The notes under the pieces were generated by a model. It saw only the letters and a program-made list of their open reading frames with translations, did not search any database and was not told the DNA's origin. From contig CALSSN010000014.1 of assembly GCA_943789025.1 (NCBI GenBank), forward strand, positions 1 through 64,000: DNA of 64,000 nt, read 5' to 3'. A program made the translations under genes and the position numbers. Positions within the stretch are counted from its first letter, which is position 1; each line of letters starts with the position of its first letter. Shown here piece after piece: positions 47,023 to 56,167 of the stretch. Origin of the DNA: an uncultured Verrucomicrobiales bacterium. GTDB taxonomy: Bacteria; Verrucomicrobiota; Verrucomicrobiia; Verrucomicrobiales; DEV007.

Positions 47023-48282
47023 ATGCATTCCTTTCTTCGATCTTTCGCCGTTCTTTTCTGTGTCTCTTTCAGCTGCGTCTTGAGAGCAGGAGAAATCACC
47101 CCGTTCTCTATTGCTGCCGTGGCCGACCCTCAGTATGCGGACACTGACTCTAGGGGAGGCGGGCGTGAGCCATGGGAGGGGGTGAATCGGCTGACTCATG
47201 CGATCAAGCACTGGAACCAACGTGAGTTGGACTGGGGCGTTAACCTTGGTGATGTGATCGACTGGGATGACATTGATTACAGCAAGTTTCCCAAGCAAAC
47301 AGTCTTTCAGCCGCCACAGGATTGGAAAGACACGCGCGCCATCCTTGCTGCATGGAACAAGCTGAACGTGCCAAAATATACCGTGCTTGGGAACCACGAT
47401 TTCTATGTGCCCTATCAAGATGTGGATGGGATGAAGAAACCAGCCAGCGTCTACCGGGCCTTTGGATTTGAGGACAAGGCCTACTACGAGTTCCGCCATA
47501 AGGGATTTCGATTCGTCGTGCTTGAAGGAGATAACTCCTATTTAAACTATGATCCGAGCCTGCCGGAATATAAAAAGGCGCTGGATTACTATGAAGCCTT
47601 TTCCGGCCCGCAAAAAAAATGGTGGAATGCAGGCATTTCACTCGGCCAGAGAATCTGGCTGATGGAGATTCTGGACCAGTCCCTGGCGCAGAGTGAACCC
47701 GTCGTGATCATGTGCCATTACCCCACCCACAAACCTTTCGGGGGCCATACCCTCTTAAACAGCGCGGAAATGCTGGGCCTTCTCGATGGCTACCCCAACG
47801 TGATTCTATGGCTCAACGGGCACCACCATTCAGGAGGTTACGCCATGGATGGGACGCGGCATCATCTCAATCTTAAAGGCATGCAGAACGAGGACGAGCA
47901 CTGGTATCAGATCGACTTCAGCGCAGACCGTATCAAAGTCTACCAGGCCGAGGATACGACCACGCCAAAGTATGACCTCAATATCGCCCGCCCTCTTCCG
48001 ACAGCTGCGGCTCCCGATAACTTTGCAGCAGACCTCTCAGACGGCTCCGCTCTGCTGCGCTGGGATGCCCCGCCCGACGGCGTCACTGCCGTCGTCATCG
48101 AGCGCCGTCATCTATCCACCGCCGAGGCGTGGCAGAAAGTGGCAGTCATCCAACAAACACAGGTCGGTGAGCACACGGATTCACCCGACAAGCCTGTTCA
48201 AGAATTCGCCTACCGGATCCGCTTCGAGGATCAGACCGAGGGTTCGCCTTATTCCCACGCCCGGACGCCCACAAAGAAGTGA
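47023..48282 (+). CDS. Secreted calcineurin-like metallophosphoesterase
   Basis: 419 residues with a signal peptide (MHSFLRSFAVLFC..., cleavage after about residue 23). Metallophosphoesterase motifs in order: VADPQYAD, GDVIDWDD, GNHDFY, CHYPTH and NGHHHSGG, giving a complete dinuclear metal site. The closest style is the ADP-ribose/CDP-alcohol diphosphatase group. A C-terminal domain of about 90 residues (from about 325) has a fibronectin-III-like look (ALLRWDAPPDGV). The start ATG 47023 is chosen over 46969 because it gives a clean signal peptide. Here it may remove phosphate from glycans or nucleotides; not established. Confidence 0.85.
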   Translation: MHSFLRSFAVLFCVSFSCVLRAGEITPFSIAAVADPQYADTDSRGGGREPWEGVNRLTHAIKHWNQRELDWGVNLGDVIDWDDIDYSKFPKQTVFQPPQDWKDTRAILAAWNKLNVPKYTVLGNHDFYVPYQDVDGMKKPASVYRAFGFEDKAYYEFRHKGFRFVVLEGDNSYLNYDPSLPEYKKALDYYEAFSGPQKKWWNAGISLGQRIWLMEILDQSLAQSEPVVIMCHYPTHKPFGGHTLLNSAEMLGLLDGYPNVILWLNGHHHSGGYAMDGTRHHLNLKGMQNEDEHWYQIDFSADRIKVYQAEDTTTPKYDLNIARPLPTAAAPDNFAADLSDGSALLRWDAPPDGVTAVVIERRHLSTAEAWQKVAVIQQTQVGEHTDSPDKPVQEFAYRIRFEDQTEGSPYSHARTPTKK

Positions 48283-48289
48283 TTCAAGT

Positions 48290-48435
48290 TCGGCTGCTGC
48301 CAGGGTCGGGCCTCTCTCTGCATTTCCTCGACCCGCTCCGGGTGTTGCGCCGCAAGCCTGCTGGTCTCGCCGAGGTCGTCCGCCAGGTAGTAAAGCTCGA
48401 CTGCGGCAGCGAAGGAAGGTTCTCTCCCTGCTGAG
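48290..48435 (-). pseudogene. Remnant of a sulfatase C-terminus
   Basis: The minus-strand frame reads ELYYLADDLGETSRLAAQHP followed by ERVEEMQREARPW, which is the usual end of a type-I sulfatase (E-L-Y-x-L-x-x-D-x-G-E-x-x-N-L-A-x-x-H-P-E). No catalytic domain precedes it: upstream is the stop of the sulfatase at 48508. It is a leftover, probably of a neighbouring or duplicated sulfatase gene. Confidence 0.65.
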
Positions 48436-48507
48436 CAGCCTCCCCCCAGAACACGTAATGCCTTCAAGCATGTATCCCGCCCGCGATGCATCAGTTCAGC
48501 TCGCGTG

Positions 48508-50280
48508 TCATGAGGATTGCGACTCGACCAGTTTAATCGTGGTTTCGTAGTGGGATTTGGACTGGATGCCGGCTTTCTTGATGTCTGCAATCACTTCCCG
48601 GTAAGCATCCTTGTGGCCGAAGTCGTGCAGGATCCAGGCGGCCAGGATGCGGACTTCCTGAGTGCGTCGTGCTGGGCAGCGTGGAGGATTTGCTTCTGTG
48701 CGGACTTGGCTTTTGACCCAAGATTCTTCAGGCCGTTGATTGCCCACCAGCGCATGCCTGCATCTGGATCGGTGAGGTTTTTGACAAAAATGGGGAGGTT
48801 CGCGGGATCCGCGGCAAGCGCCATGTCGGCGGCCTCCAGGTACTTGCTCAAGTGGGTAGAGCTGCGGGATCTCGGACCAGCTCGTAAAGCGTGAGCTTGT
48901 GCTGGGCAGCACGGCGGTTGCGCATGTCCTCGGGCAGGAGTCCGCTGTCGAAATACTTGATCTGCTGCTGGCGCAGTGCCTGCTTGAGCGTGGCGATTTT
49001 CTGCTGATGCTCCGGCTTGGTCGATCAGGTTGTTAATATTTGCCCAGTCGGCCTTGTCGTCAAAGAATTGCTCGGCTCGCGGGGTAGGAAATAGCGGCTC
49101 TGCACCGGGTTGGTTTTACCTTCCTTGAAATGCTGTTCCCAGGCTTGGGTGGCGAGGATGCGCCACTGGTAAGCAAGGTGCTGACCGTTGGGAATGTAGG
49201 GATAGTAGTTTTTGATGTAGCTGTGATTCTTGTCACGGATGGCGCGCGCCATGTCCAGGGCCTCATCGGCGCGGCCGCGATAGGCAAAGTGGTGCGCGGG
49301 CTCGGGCTCGGTGTCTGGTCCAAGGAAAACAGTGCCTTGGTAGGTGTCGGGCACCTCGGCACCGGCAAGGGAGAGCCAGGTCTTGGGCATGTCCACAAAG
49401 GAAACGAGACGGTCCACGGTGCTGCCTGGTTTTTCGGCGGGCCAGAGGTGCTTGAACTTCTCCGGGATGCGGATGACCAGCGGGCAGTGGGTGCCGGAGT
49501 TATACAGGAACCTCTTGGAGCGCGGCATCACGCCTCCGTGGTCAGAGCAGTAGATGATGATGGTGTTTTCGTATTGGCCGGTTTTCTTGAGCCAGGCTTG
49601 ATGTTTGCTCCGATGCCTTGATCCATCTTTGCCACTGTATCGCTGTAGCGGGCGTAGCTTTGGCGAATAGCGGGCAGATCAGGGTGATAGGCATGCAAGC
49701 TCATGGTGGCGGGATCTGTCTTCACGGGCTTCTTCTCATCGGGGAAGGCACGGCTCTCATGGCTTTCCGCGTAGTTGCGCACGATGAAGAAGGGTTTGCC
49801 ATCGGGAATCTTGCCCCAGTCTTGCTTGAGGTTGCCTTTGAGCTTTTTCCAATGGCGTTGCTCGAAGTTGAAGTCCTGCTTGTACTTGGCAGATACTTGA
49901 TAACCCGCAGCCATGAGCTGGTTGATGTAGGTGTGGTTGAGGACTTCAGAGGGAATCTCATAGAAACTGCGCATCGGTTGGTTGCCGGTGGAGATACAGT
50001 GGATTCCAGTTAGCCAGGTGTTGCGCGTGGGTGCGCAGACCGCGGAGTTGTCATAGCAGTGGGTGTAGCGGAATCCCTCGGCGGCGAGCTGGTCGATGTT
50101 GGGTGTTTTGGCGTTGGGGCTGCCGTAGCAGGACACCCAGTAGGTGCTGTTGTCCTCACTGACCAGCCAGAGGATGTTGGGCCGCTCTGCGGCTATCACT
50201 TCGAGTTTCACGAGCCTGACCTGTCGAGGGGGAGCGCAAGGAGGAGCACTAAGCGCCACAGCTATCCGAACGCTTTTCAT
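48508..50280 (-). pseudogene. Sulfatase with HEAT-like C-terminal domain (multiple frameshifts)
   Basis: Type I formylglycine sulfatase. The N-terminal part (50280 to about 49598) has RPNILWLVSEDN and the modification site CAPTR, with catalytic Cys and Arg present. Further parts continue in shifted frames: IIIYCSDHGG and MPRSKRFLYNSGTHCPLVIR (about 49598-49083), FFDDKADWANINNLIDQ, then PEHQQKIATLKQAL, then a tail with HEAT-like units (PANLPIFVKNLTDPDAGMRW; LAAWILHDFGHKDAYREV) ending at 48508. At least five one-base shifts (near 49598, 49083, 49022, 48871, 48664) separate these pieces, but each piece remains a good family match. The signal peptide may also be shifted. It probably removed sulfate from a fucose-rich polysaccharide. 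Confidence 0.75.
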
Positions 50281-50322
50281 GGAACCTGCGTAGCATGACC
50301 GCGATACGGACACAGCCATCGT

Positions 50323-53312
50323 TTAAAAATTCTCCGCTGTCAGGGTCTGGCTCTCGCCGGCTTTGAGTGGTCACTTGCTTTGACTTTGCCCTGGCTCACC
50401 ACCCGGACCTGTGCTCGGTGGTTCGCGGACCGGCATGGATCACCGCCTGGCGGATGCCAGCTTCGCCGTCCTTCCAGGAGACATCCACGGTGTAGGTCAC
50501 CCCGGGCGCGCAGGCCTCTGACGCTGCCAGTAGTCCACTTCGGGGGCAGGGCGGGCAGCAGCTTGAGCTCCTCGTTGTGGCTGTGCAGCAGCATCTCAGC
50601 CACGGCAGCGGTGGCGCCGAAGTTGCCATCAATCTGGAAGGGCGGGTGGTTGTCCCAGAGGTTGTCCAAGGTGGAGCGCACCAAGATGGCGTGGAAGTTG
50701 TCATAGGCCTTGGCTCCATCTGAGAAGCGCGCGTACATGCCGATGGTCCAGGCGCGGCTCCAGCCGGTGCCGGCTCCACCTGCCGCGAGGCGGCCGTCGA
50801 TGGACTTGGTGACCGCGTCCCGCATCACCGGATCATCATCGAGGTCGATGACGTTGCCGGGGTAGGCGCCGATGACGTGCGAGATGTGGCGGTGGGAGGG
50901 CGACCACTCTTTGAAGGGCTTGATCCACTCCATGAGGCGTCCGTCTTCTGCCACCTTCGGGACGTAGAGTTTTGGAATGAGCCCAGCAACGCGCTTGACG
51001 AAAGGGTCGTCGCGTTTACCCAATGCTCCAGCGGCCTCGAGGTAATCCTTGAAGACCTGCAGGATCATCCATTGCTCGACAGAGGTGCCTGCGCTGATGG
51101 AGGCCTGTTGCTCATCACCGTTTTTATCAGTATATTTGAAAGCGTTTTCCGGGGAGGTCGCGGGGCGGGCCATCAGGGTATCTTCGCCCTTTTCATTCTT
51201 TGGCCCCGGGATCAGCCAGGACTCACAAAACTCGGTGGAGGCAGTGAGAATGTCCCAGTTGTCCTTAAGTACCTTCGGATCACGGTTGAAGCGGTAATGC
51301 TCGAGGATGTGGAAGGTCATCCACTGGCCACCCAGATAGGTGGCGGCCCACATAGGGCGCCCTCCCATGGAGCGGGCGCTTCCCCAGACATCGGTGGCAT
51401 GGCCCATTGCCCAGCCTTTCATGCCCATGCGGCGGACCATGTCTTTTCCGGGTTTTTGATACATGCGGATGAGGTCGAAAAAGGGCTGGTGCAGCTCACC
51501 GAGGTTGCAGCTTTCCGCGGGCCAGTAGTTCATCTGCACGTTGATGTTAAGGTGGTAGTCCGATGCCCAGGGAGCGTTCTCGTAGGGATTCCAAATCCCT
51601 TGCAGGTTAGCGGGCAGGCCTCCAGGGCGTGAGCAGCCAATCAGTAAATAACGGCCGAATTGGTAGTAGGTCTCCATCAGATCCGGGTCATCGTGCTTGC
51701 CTTCTTTCAAGCGTTGCAGGCGCTTGCGGGTGGGGAGCTTCATCACCTCCGGGGCGGTCGTGCCGATGTCGAGCTGAACGCGGTCAAAGAAGGACCGGTG
51801 GTCAGCCGTGGCGCGTTGTTGCAGCTCGAAAGCGGCTTTGCCTATGATGGCATCGAGAACGGTGGTGGTTTTCTTCTGCCAGCCATCTGCCAGGGGTTGC
51901 TCAGAGTCCGCCATGTTGAAGTTGGTGGCGACGGTGAGATAGAGGGTGATGTTTTTCGCCTGCTGGACGAGCAGAGAATTACCGTCACCACGGGTAGGCT
52001 GATCGCTACCTGTGATGCGGGCGCGTACCTGGAACTTGGTGCCGAGATCACCTGTGCCCTGGCCGTTGAGAACCAGATCGTTTGCTTCCGTGGTGGAGCC
52101 TTTAAGCCAGGCCCTCAGGTCGAGCGGTTTGTCCGCAGAGATACTGACGGCGATGACGTCATCCACCGCAGAGGCGTAGGTTTCTTGGGTGATGGTGGAG
52201 CCATCGGTAAGCGTGTGGGTGTTCGTGGTGATACCCGTGCGCAGGTCGAGGCTGCGGTGGCTGTGCTTAAGCTCTGCGGTGTTCTCATAACCGAGCTTGA
52301 GAAAGCCGGCTAGCTGGTAGCTGAGCGGACTTTTACGCGTGCTGCCCTTGGATGAGATGTGCTCTTTGAAGTAGTCATCGGCACCCTTGTAGTCACCCGC
52401 GGCCTCAAGCTCACGGATTTTCTCAAAGTGGGGGAAGGCGTCTTCACGCATGAACAGCTTGCCGGTGTTCTGCCAGATGCTTTCCTCGTTGATGAGGATC
52501 TGCTCGGTGGGGAAGCGGCCGTAAACTGTGGCGCCAAGACGGCCGCTGCCAACGGGGTAGGCGGCCTCGAAGTCATAGGCGGCGCAGTCATCCCAGATGA
52601 CGAGGTTCTCAGAGGGTGCATGGTCAACACGTTTAGACATTGGGGGTGCTTGATCGCGATATTTTTGCAGGATGGGAGCGATGACTTTTGCCATCTCAGC
52701 GGCACCGGCCGCGTTTGGGTGGACCTTGTCCGGGAAGTGCTGAGGAAATGCTTTGAGCGGGGTGTAGAGGTCAATGACCGGGGCACCTGCTTCTTTGGAG
52801 ATGTAATCGATGCGGGGAATGATTTCATCAGAGACAATCTTGCCGTTAATCGAACTACCCTCTGCAAATGCCGGAACCGGCTTGCAGATCCACACCACCG
52901 GTTTGGACGGAAGCTGCCTGAAGCGGCTGATCAGCCGCAGATAGTCGGGAATGAACCCTTTTTTCTGGCGCCAGTTGTGGCTCTTGGAGTCATTGGTGCC
53001 CAGCTTGATGATGACGACATCTGGGTTGAACTCCAGCGCTGCCTGAAATCTGGGGCTTTTGGTGTAGGGGTTGTCACCGCGGTTAAGCAGGGTGCGGCCG
53101 CTGTGACCGAAATTCTGCACCTCGAAGCCATCGCCGATCAATTTCTGCAACTGCCCGGGGAAACCGGAGCCTTGCGTGATGCTGTCACCGACACAGGCGA
53201 CTTTGATTTTCGAGGCATCCGAACCGGTCACCTCGCCAGCCGAGACCGCACCGACAAACAGAAAGACCGCAAGACATAGGGAGCGAAGTAAGCATTGCTT
53301 CAAGAATTGCAT
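50323..53312 (-). CDS. SGNH-esterase / GH95 alpha-L-fucosidase fusion (3' end frameshifted)
   Basis: About 990 residues. Signal peptide (1-25), an SGNH hydrolase domain (about 36-225; GDSITQG with Ser 44, [16 protein letters not shown]) and a GH95 catalytic domain (from about 240). Fucosidase residues known from family GH95 can be read: NINVQMNYW (the two Asn), ATSPENAF (Glu) and [21 protein letters not shown] (Asp). The open frame ends at 50340, but the last about 60 codons break into other frames (near 50502, 50430 and 50373); with three one-base corrections the protein ends [13 protein letters not shown] at 50323. It would be secreted and combine deacetylation with removal of alpha-linked fucose. 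Confidence 0.85.
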
Positions 53313-53491
53313 ACCTCAGATACCCGCATTCCTCGCGACTCTATCAAGAAAAATTGTGTTTTCTGCCTCCTGCCACCCCACCGCAAACCGGAAAAATCTG
53401 GATCTGGTCGCGGTGCTTCAGGGTTCGTCTCGTCACTCTCGTCCCGGGAGATGAAGGATGCTCATCGCTTGCTTCTCGGGTGATCTGCCGT

Positions 53492-55909
53492 TCACGGCTT
53501 CCCTTTCACCGGCTCCGGGTGGTAGAACTGGTGGCTTGGCAAGCGGAGAGTCTTCGCACTCAAACCGAAGAGGTTGCGATCCTTCGCAGCCACCGGGATC
53601 GGCATAATCGTAAGGTCTGCCTCGGCCAGTGGCAGCGGCGTGAAAGTGACGCTCTGACCGCGGGCGAGCTCAATCTCGTAGGATCCGTCCTGCATCCGCG
53701 TCACCTTGTCCTCCGGAGCGGGCTCTCCGTCGATGGAAACAATCGGCTCCGGGATGTCTATCTGCACGGTGCAGGGGCCTCCGATCTCGCTCTCAACCGT
53801 GACGAACTGGGTAACACCACCCTTTCTCTTTCCGCTGACGAGAAAAGCTCCCTGGGTGCGCAGCTGGTGGAAGGCGACGTCCGGCCAGATCTCCGGCGTG
53901 GCATGGAAGGCCCGGATCTTTCCACCCCAACTCTGGAGCAGCATCTCGTGGAGGCTGGTCGCAAACGAGAGCGGGCTCTCGATAACCGGATTCCCCTCGG
54001 CATACATGGTGGTCGGCGCGACGTTCTTGTGATCGATAAGGAAATCGAGGTAGTAGTAGGCCTTCTCGGCGTCCCCGAGCCAGGCATACATGGCGGCCGC
54101 GCCGGTAGCCGTGTAGCCGGTGGCCGCCATAGCATTGACGCTGATTCCGCTTTTCAGGGTGACTTCCAGCCAGTGGTCGACCGAGCGCCGCAGCAGGGCA
54201 GTGTCCTCCGGCGTCTCCGGAGTGATCACGGCGAGAGGGTAGAATGCGAGCAGGTGGGAATAATGGCGGTGCGGCTTTTCGAAGGCAATGTCTTTGCCGA
54301 TGCGCAGGCCGTTCTCGTCGATCTGGAAGTCGACGAGATTGTCCACGACGTTCTGCCACTCGGGTGCGAGCGGGTCATTCAAGCCGTGCTCTTCATTGAG
54401 ATCGAGCAGCGTCTGGCACGCCCACCGGAGCAAACCGATGGTGAAATTGATGTCTTGCCCGTGGCCATCCGGGTACTCCGGCGACCAGCTGACTTTAATG
54501 TGAATGGTACCGTCCTCGTCCACCACTGGGTTTTCGCGCAGGTAGTTGAGGTACCCGTTGACGTTCTTGCGCAGCAGAGGAAACAGGCCGTCACGCATGC
54601 GCTCGCGGTCGCCGGCAAACTGGCAGTGCAGCCAGTAGTCATGCAGCACCCAGGCGAGCATGTCCGGCGTCTTGCCATTGTCGAAGGACAGGCAGTCCTG
54701 GGGAAACAGGGCACCGATCGCCATGCTGTCTTTCCAACGCTCTGGGACGTTCTTCTCGAGGTTGCCGGCGTGCTCGTCGAGCTTGTTGGGCAGAGATTCG
54801 CCCACCGAGAGTCGGTTGGCGGTCAGGTGTGTCCAGTAGTTGAGCTGGACATTGAGATCGCCCCACACCATCGGCCAGAAAGTGAAGTGATACCATGGAC
54901 CCATGTTGTCGAGGATCGGGCCGTTGGCTCGGGTCGCGGAGGCGAACTTGTAGATCTGGATCCAGTAGAAGGCCTCTTTTTCCGGGTCATTGATAGTGAG
55001 AAAACTCTGCGGGTAGTAGCCGTGCCACCACTCCCGGTGGGCCACAAGAAACGTGCCGTCCCCGAGCTGCTTGCGCGCCTTCTCCAAGCTGGTGCGCACC
55101 GTGGCAAGGCTGTCTTTTCCCGGAAAGCTGTGGTGGACACTGGCTGTGAGCACCTGCCTACCTGCCTCGTCTCCGGTGACCTGCCACCCGGTGGTGGTCT
55201 CGCCCCGGTGCTGGTAGAGCGGCTGCAGGCAGAAGCGTGCGCCGCTCTCTTCACTTAAAACCGGCTGCGGCGCCCGCGGGTAGGGCGCAGTGCGCATGTC
55301 TTCCCAAGTGCCGCCCTTTGGTCCACCGCCGCCGTCGAGAGTTTTACGCACCGAAGAATACGGTTCCTCCGGGTGCCACGAGACAGTGACCGACTCACCC
55401 CCAGCGGCCTCGGTCTCGAAATAAATGACATCAGAAGTGGCGTGGGCGAGAGCCCGCACCTGGTAGGAGCCGGCGGAAGTCGTCACTGTCCCTCTCAACT
55501 CAGCATTCCAGAGGTCGAGCCGCATGTCGACTCCCGTGATCTCTCCCTGCGAACTCAGATCGAAGCGCCCGAGCGGCAGTCGGCAGCGGTAGATCCACAG
55601 GTTCTGTTGGCCCTCGTGCGGGAGGCGGTGGTCGTAGTAATCGTGGCGGCCGGCATGGATCGAGATCACATTCTTCGCCGCGCCTTTCGGCTGGTAAAAC
55701 GTGAATCCGACATTGCCATTCCCGAGGAAGGGCGCGACCTCCCAGCGGTCAGGAACCCGGTCCCAAAGCATGTTGTGGTTGCCCAGGAATGCCTGGTAGT
55801 CGATTGATGTTTTCGCCGCGGCCGCAGCGGATGTGGGGCGACCCTGGGCAAGCCCTCCACAGAGGAGAATGATGAGAGGGACGAGGCGGAAAAAAAAGTT
55901 TCGTTTCAT
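53492..55909 (-). CDS. GH95-like glycoside hydrolase, divergent
   Basis: 805 residues. Signal peptide (1-23, ending GLAQG), N-terminal beta-sandwich-like region (VPDRWEVAPFLGNGNVGFTF...), an (alpha/alpha)6 domain and a C-terminal sheet. It is distantly related to the GH95 enzyme to its left: LNVQLNYWTHL keeps the paired Asn, and VSWSPEYPDG keeps a Glu; the catalytic Asp position of the FQIDGNFG block appears as VIESPLSF, that is Glu. This suggests a different linkage or sugar (for example L-galactose) or a slower enzyme. It is in the same direction as the fusion enzyme, 179 bp away. ATG 55909; the 258-bp divergent region with the next gene is AT-rich. Confidence 0.8.
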   Translation of the reverse strand: MKRNFFFRLVPLIILLCGGLAQGRPTSAAAAAKTSIDYQAFLGNHNMLWDRVPDRWEVAPFLGNGNVGFTFYQPKGAAKNVISIHAGRHDYYDHRLPHEGQQNLWIYRCRLPLGRFDLSSQGEITGVDMRLDLWNAELRGTVTTSAGSYQVRALAHATSDVIYFETEAAGGESVTVSWHPEEPYSSVRKTLDGGGGPKGGTWEDMRTAPYPRAPQPVLSEESGARFCLQPLYQHRGETTTGWQVTGDEAGRQVLTASVHHSFPGKDSLATVRTSLEKARKQLGDGTFLVAHREWWHGYYPQSFLTINDPEKEAFYWIQIYKFASATRANGPILDNMGPWYHFTFWPMVWGDLNVQLNYWTHLTANRLSVGESLPNKLDEHAGNLEKNVPERWKDSMAIGALFPQDCLSFDNGKTPDMLAWVLHDYWLHCQFAGDRERMRDGLFPLLRKNVNGYLNYLRENPVVDEDGTIHIKVSWSPEYPDGHGQDINFTIGLLRWACQTLLDLNEEHGLNDPLAPEWQNVVDNLVDFQIDENGLRIGKDIAFEKPHRHYSHLLAFYPLAVITPETPEDTALLRRSVDHWLEVTLKSGISVNAMAATGYTATGAAAMYAWLGDAEKAYYYLDFLIDHKNVAPTTMYAEGNPVIESPLSFATSLHEMLLQSWGGKIRAFHATPEIWPDVAFHQLRTQGAFLVSGKRKGGVTQFVTVESEIGGPCTVQIDIPEPIVSIDGEPAPEDKVTRMQDGSYEIELARGQSVTFTPLPLAEADLTIMPIPVAAKDRNLFGLSAKTLRLPSHQFYHPEPVKGKP

Positions 55910-56167
55910 CAGATCGTGGGAGTTGCGGGAACGTCGCGCATCTTTAACGACCGTTGCCGATGAAGTTTATCAAGGAATCGCTCTTTGCGGGTCTTTTTGC
56001 GGCGAACTTCGAAGTCGGCTTTGGCTAAACTGAGTTAGCGTTCGGACATGTAGAAGTTTACCCATCCTGACTTTCTTCGTCTATTAATCAGAGCTTGCTT
56101 AATTGTCTTTCAATTGCAGCCCGAGTCGTGGTATATGAAATGAACTGTTCTACTCGCCCTTTCTCCC

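Noticed and set aside
53354-55258. Long plus-strand ORF of 634 codons over the second GH95-like gene
   Set aside because: It is the shadow frame of a GC-rich gene; the minus-strand product has a signal peptide and GH95 motifs, the plus-strand one has none.
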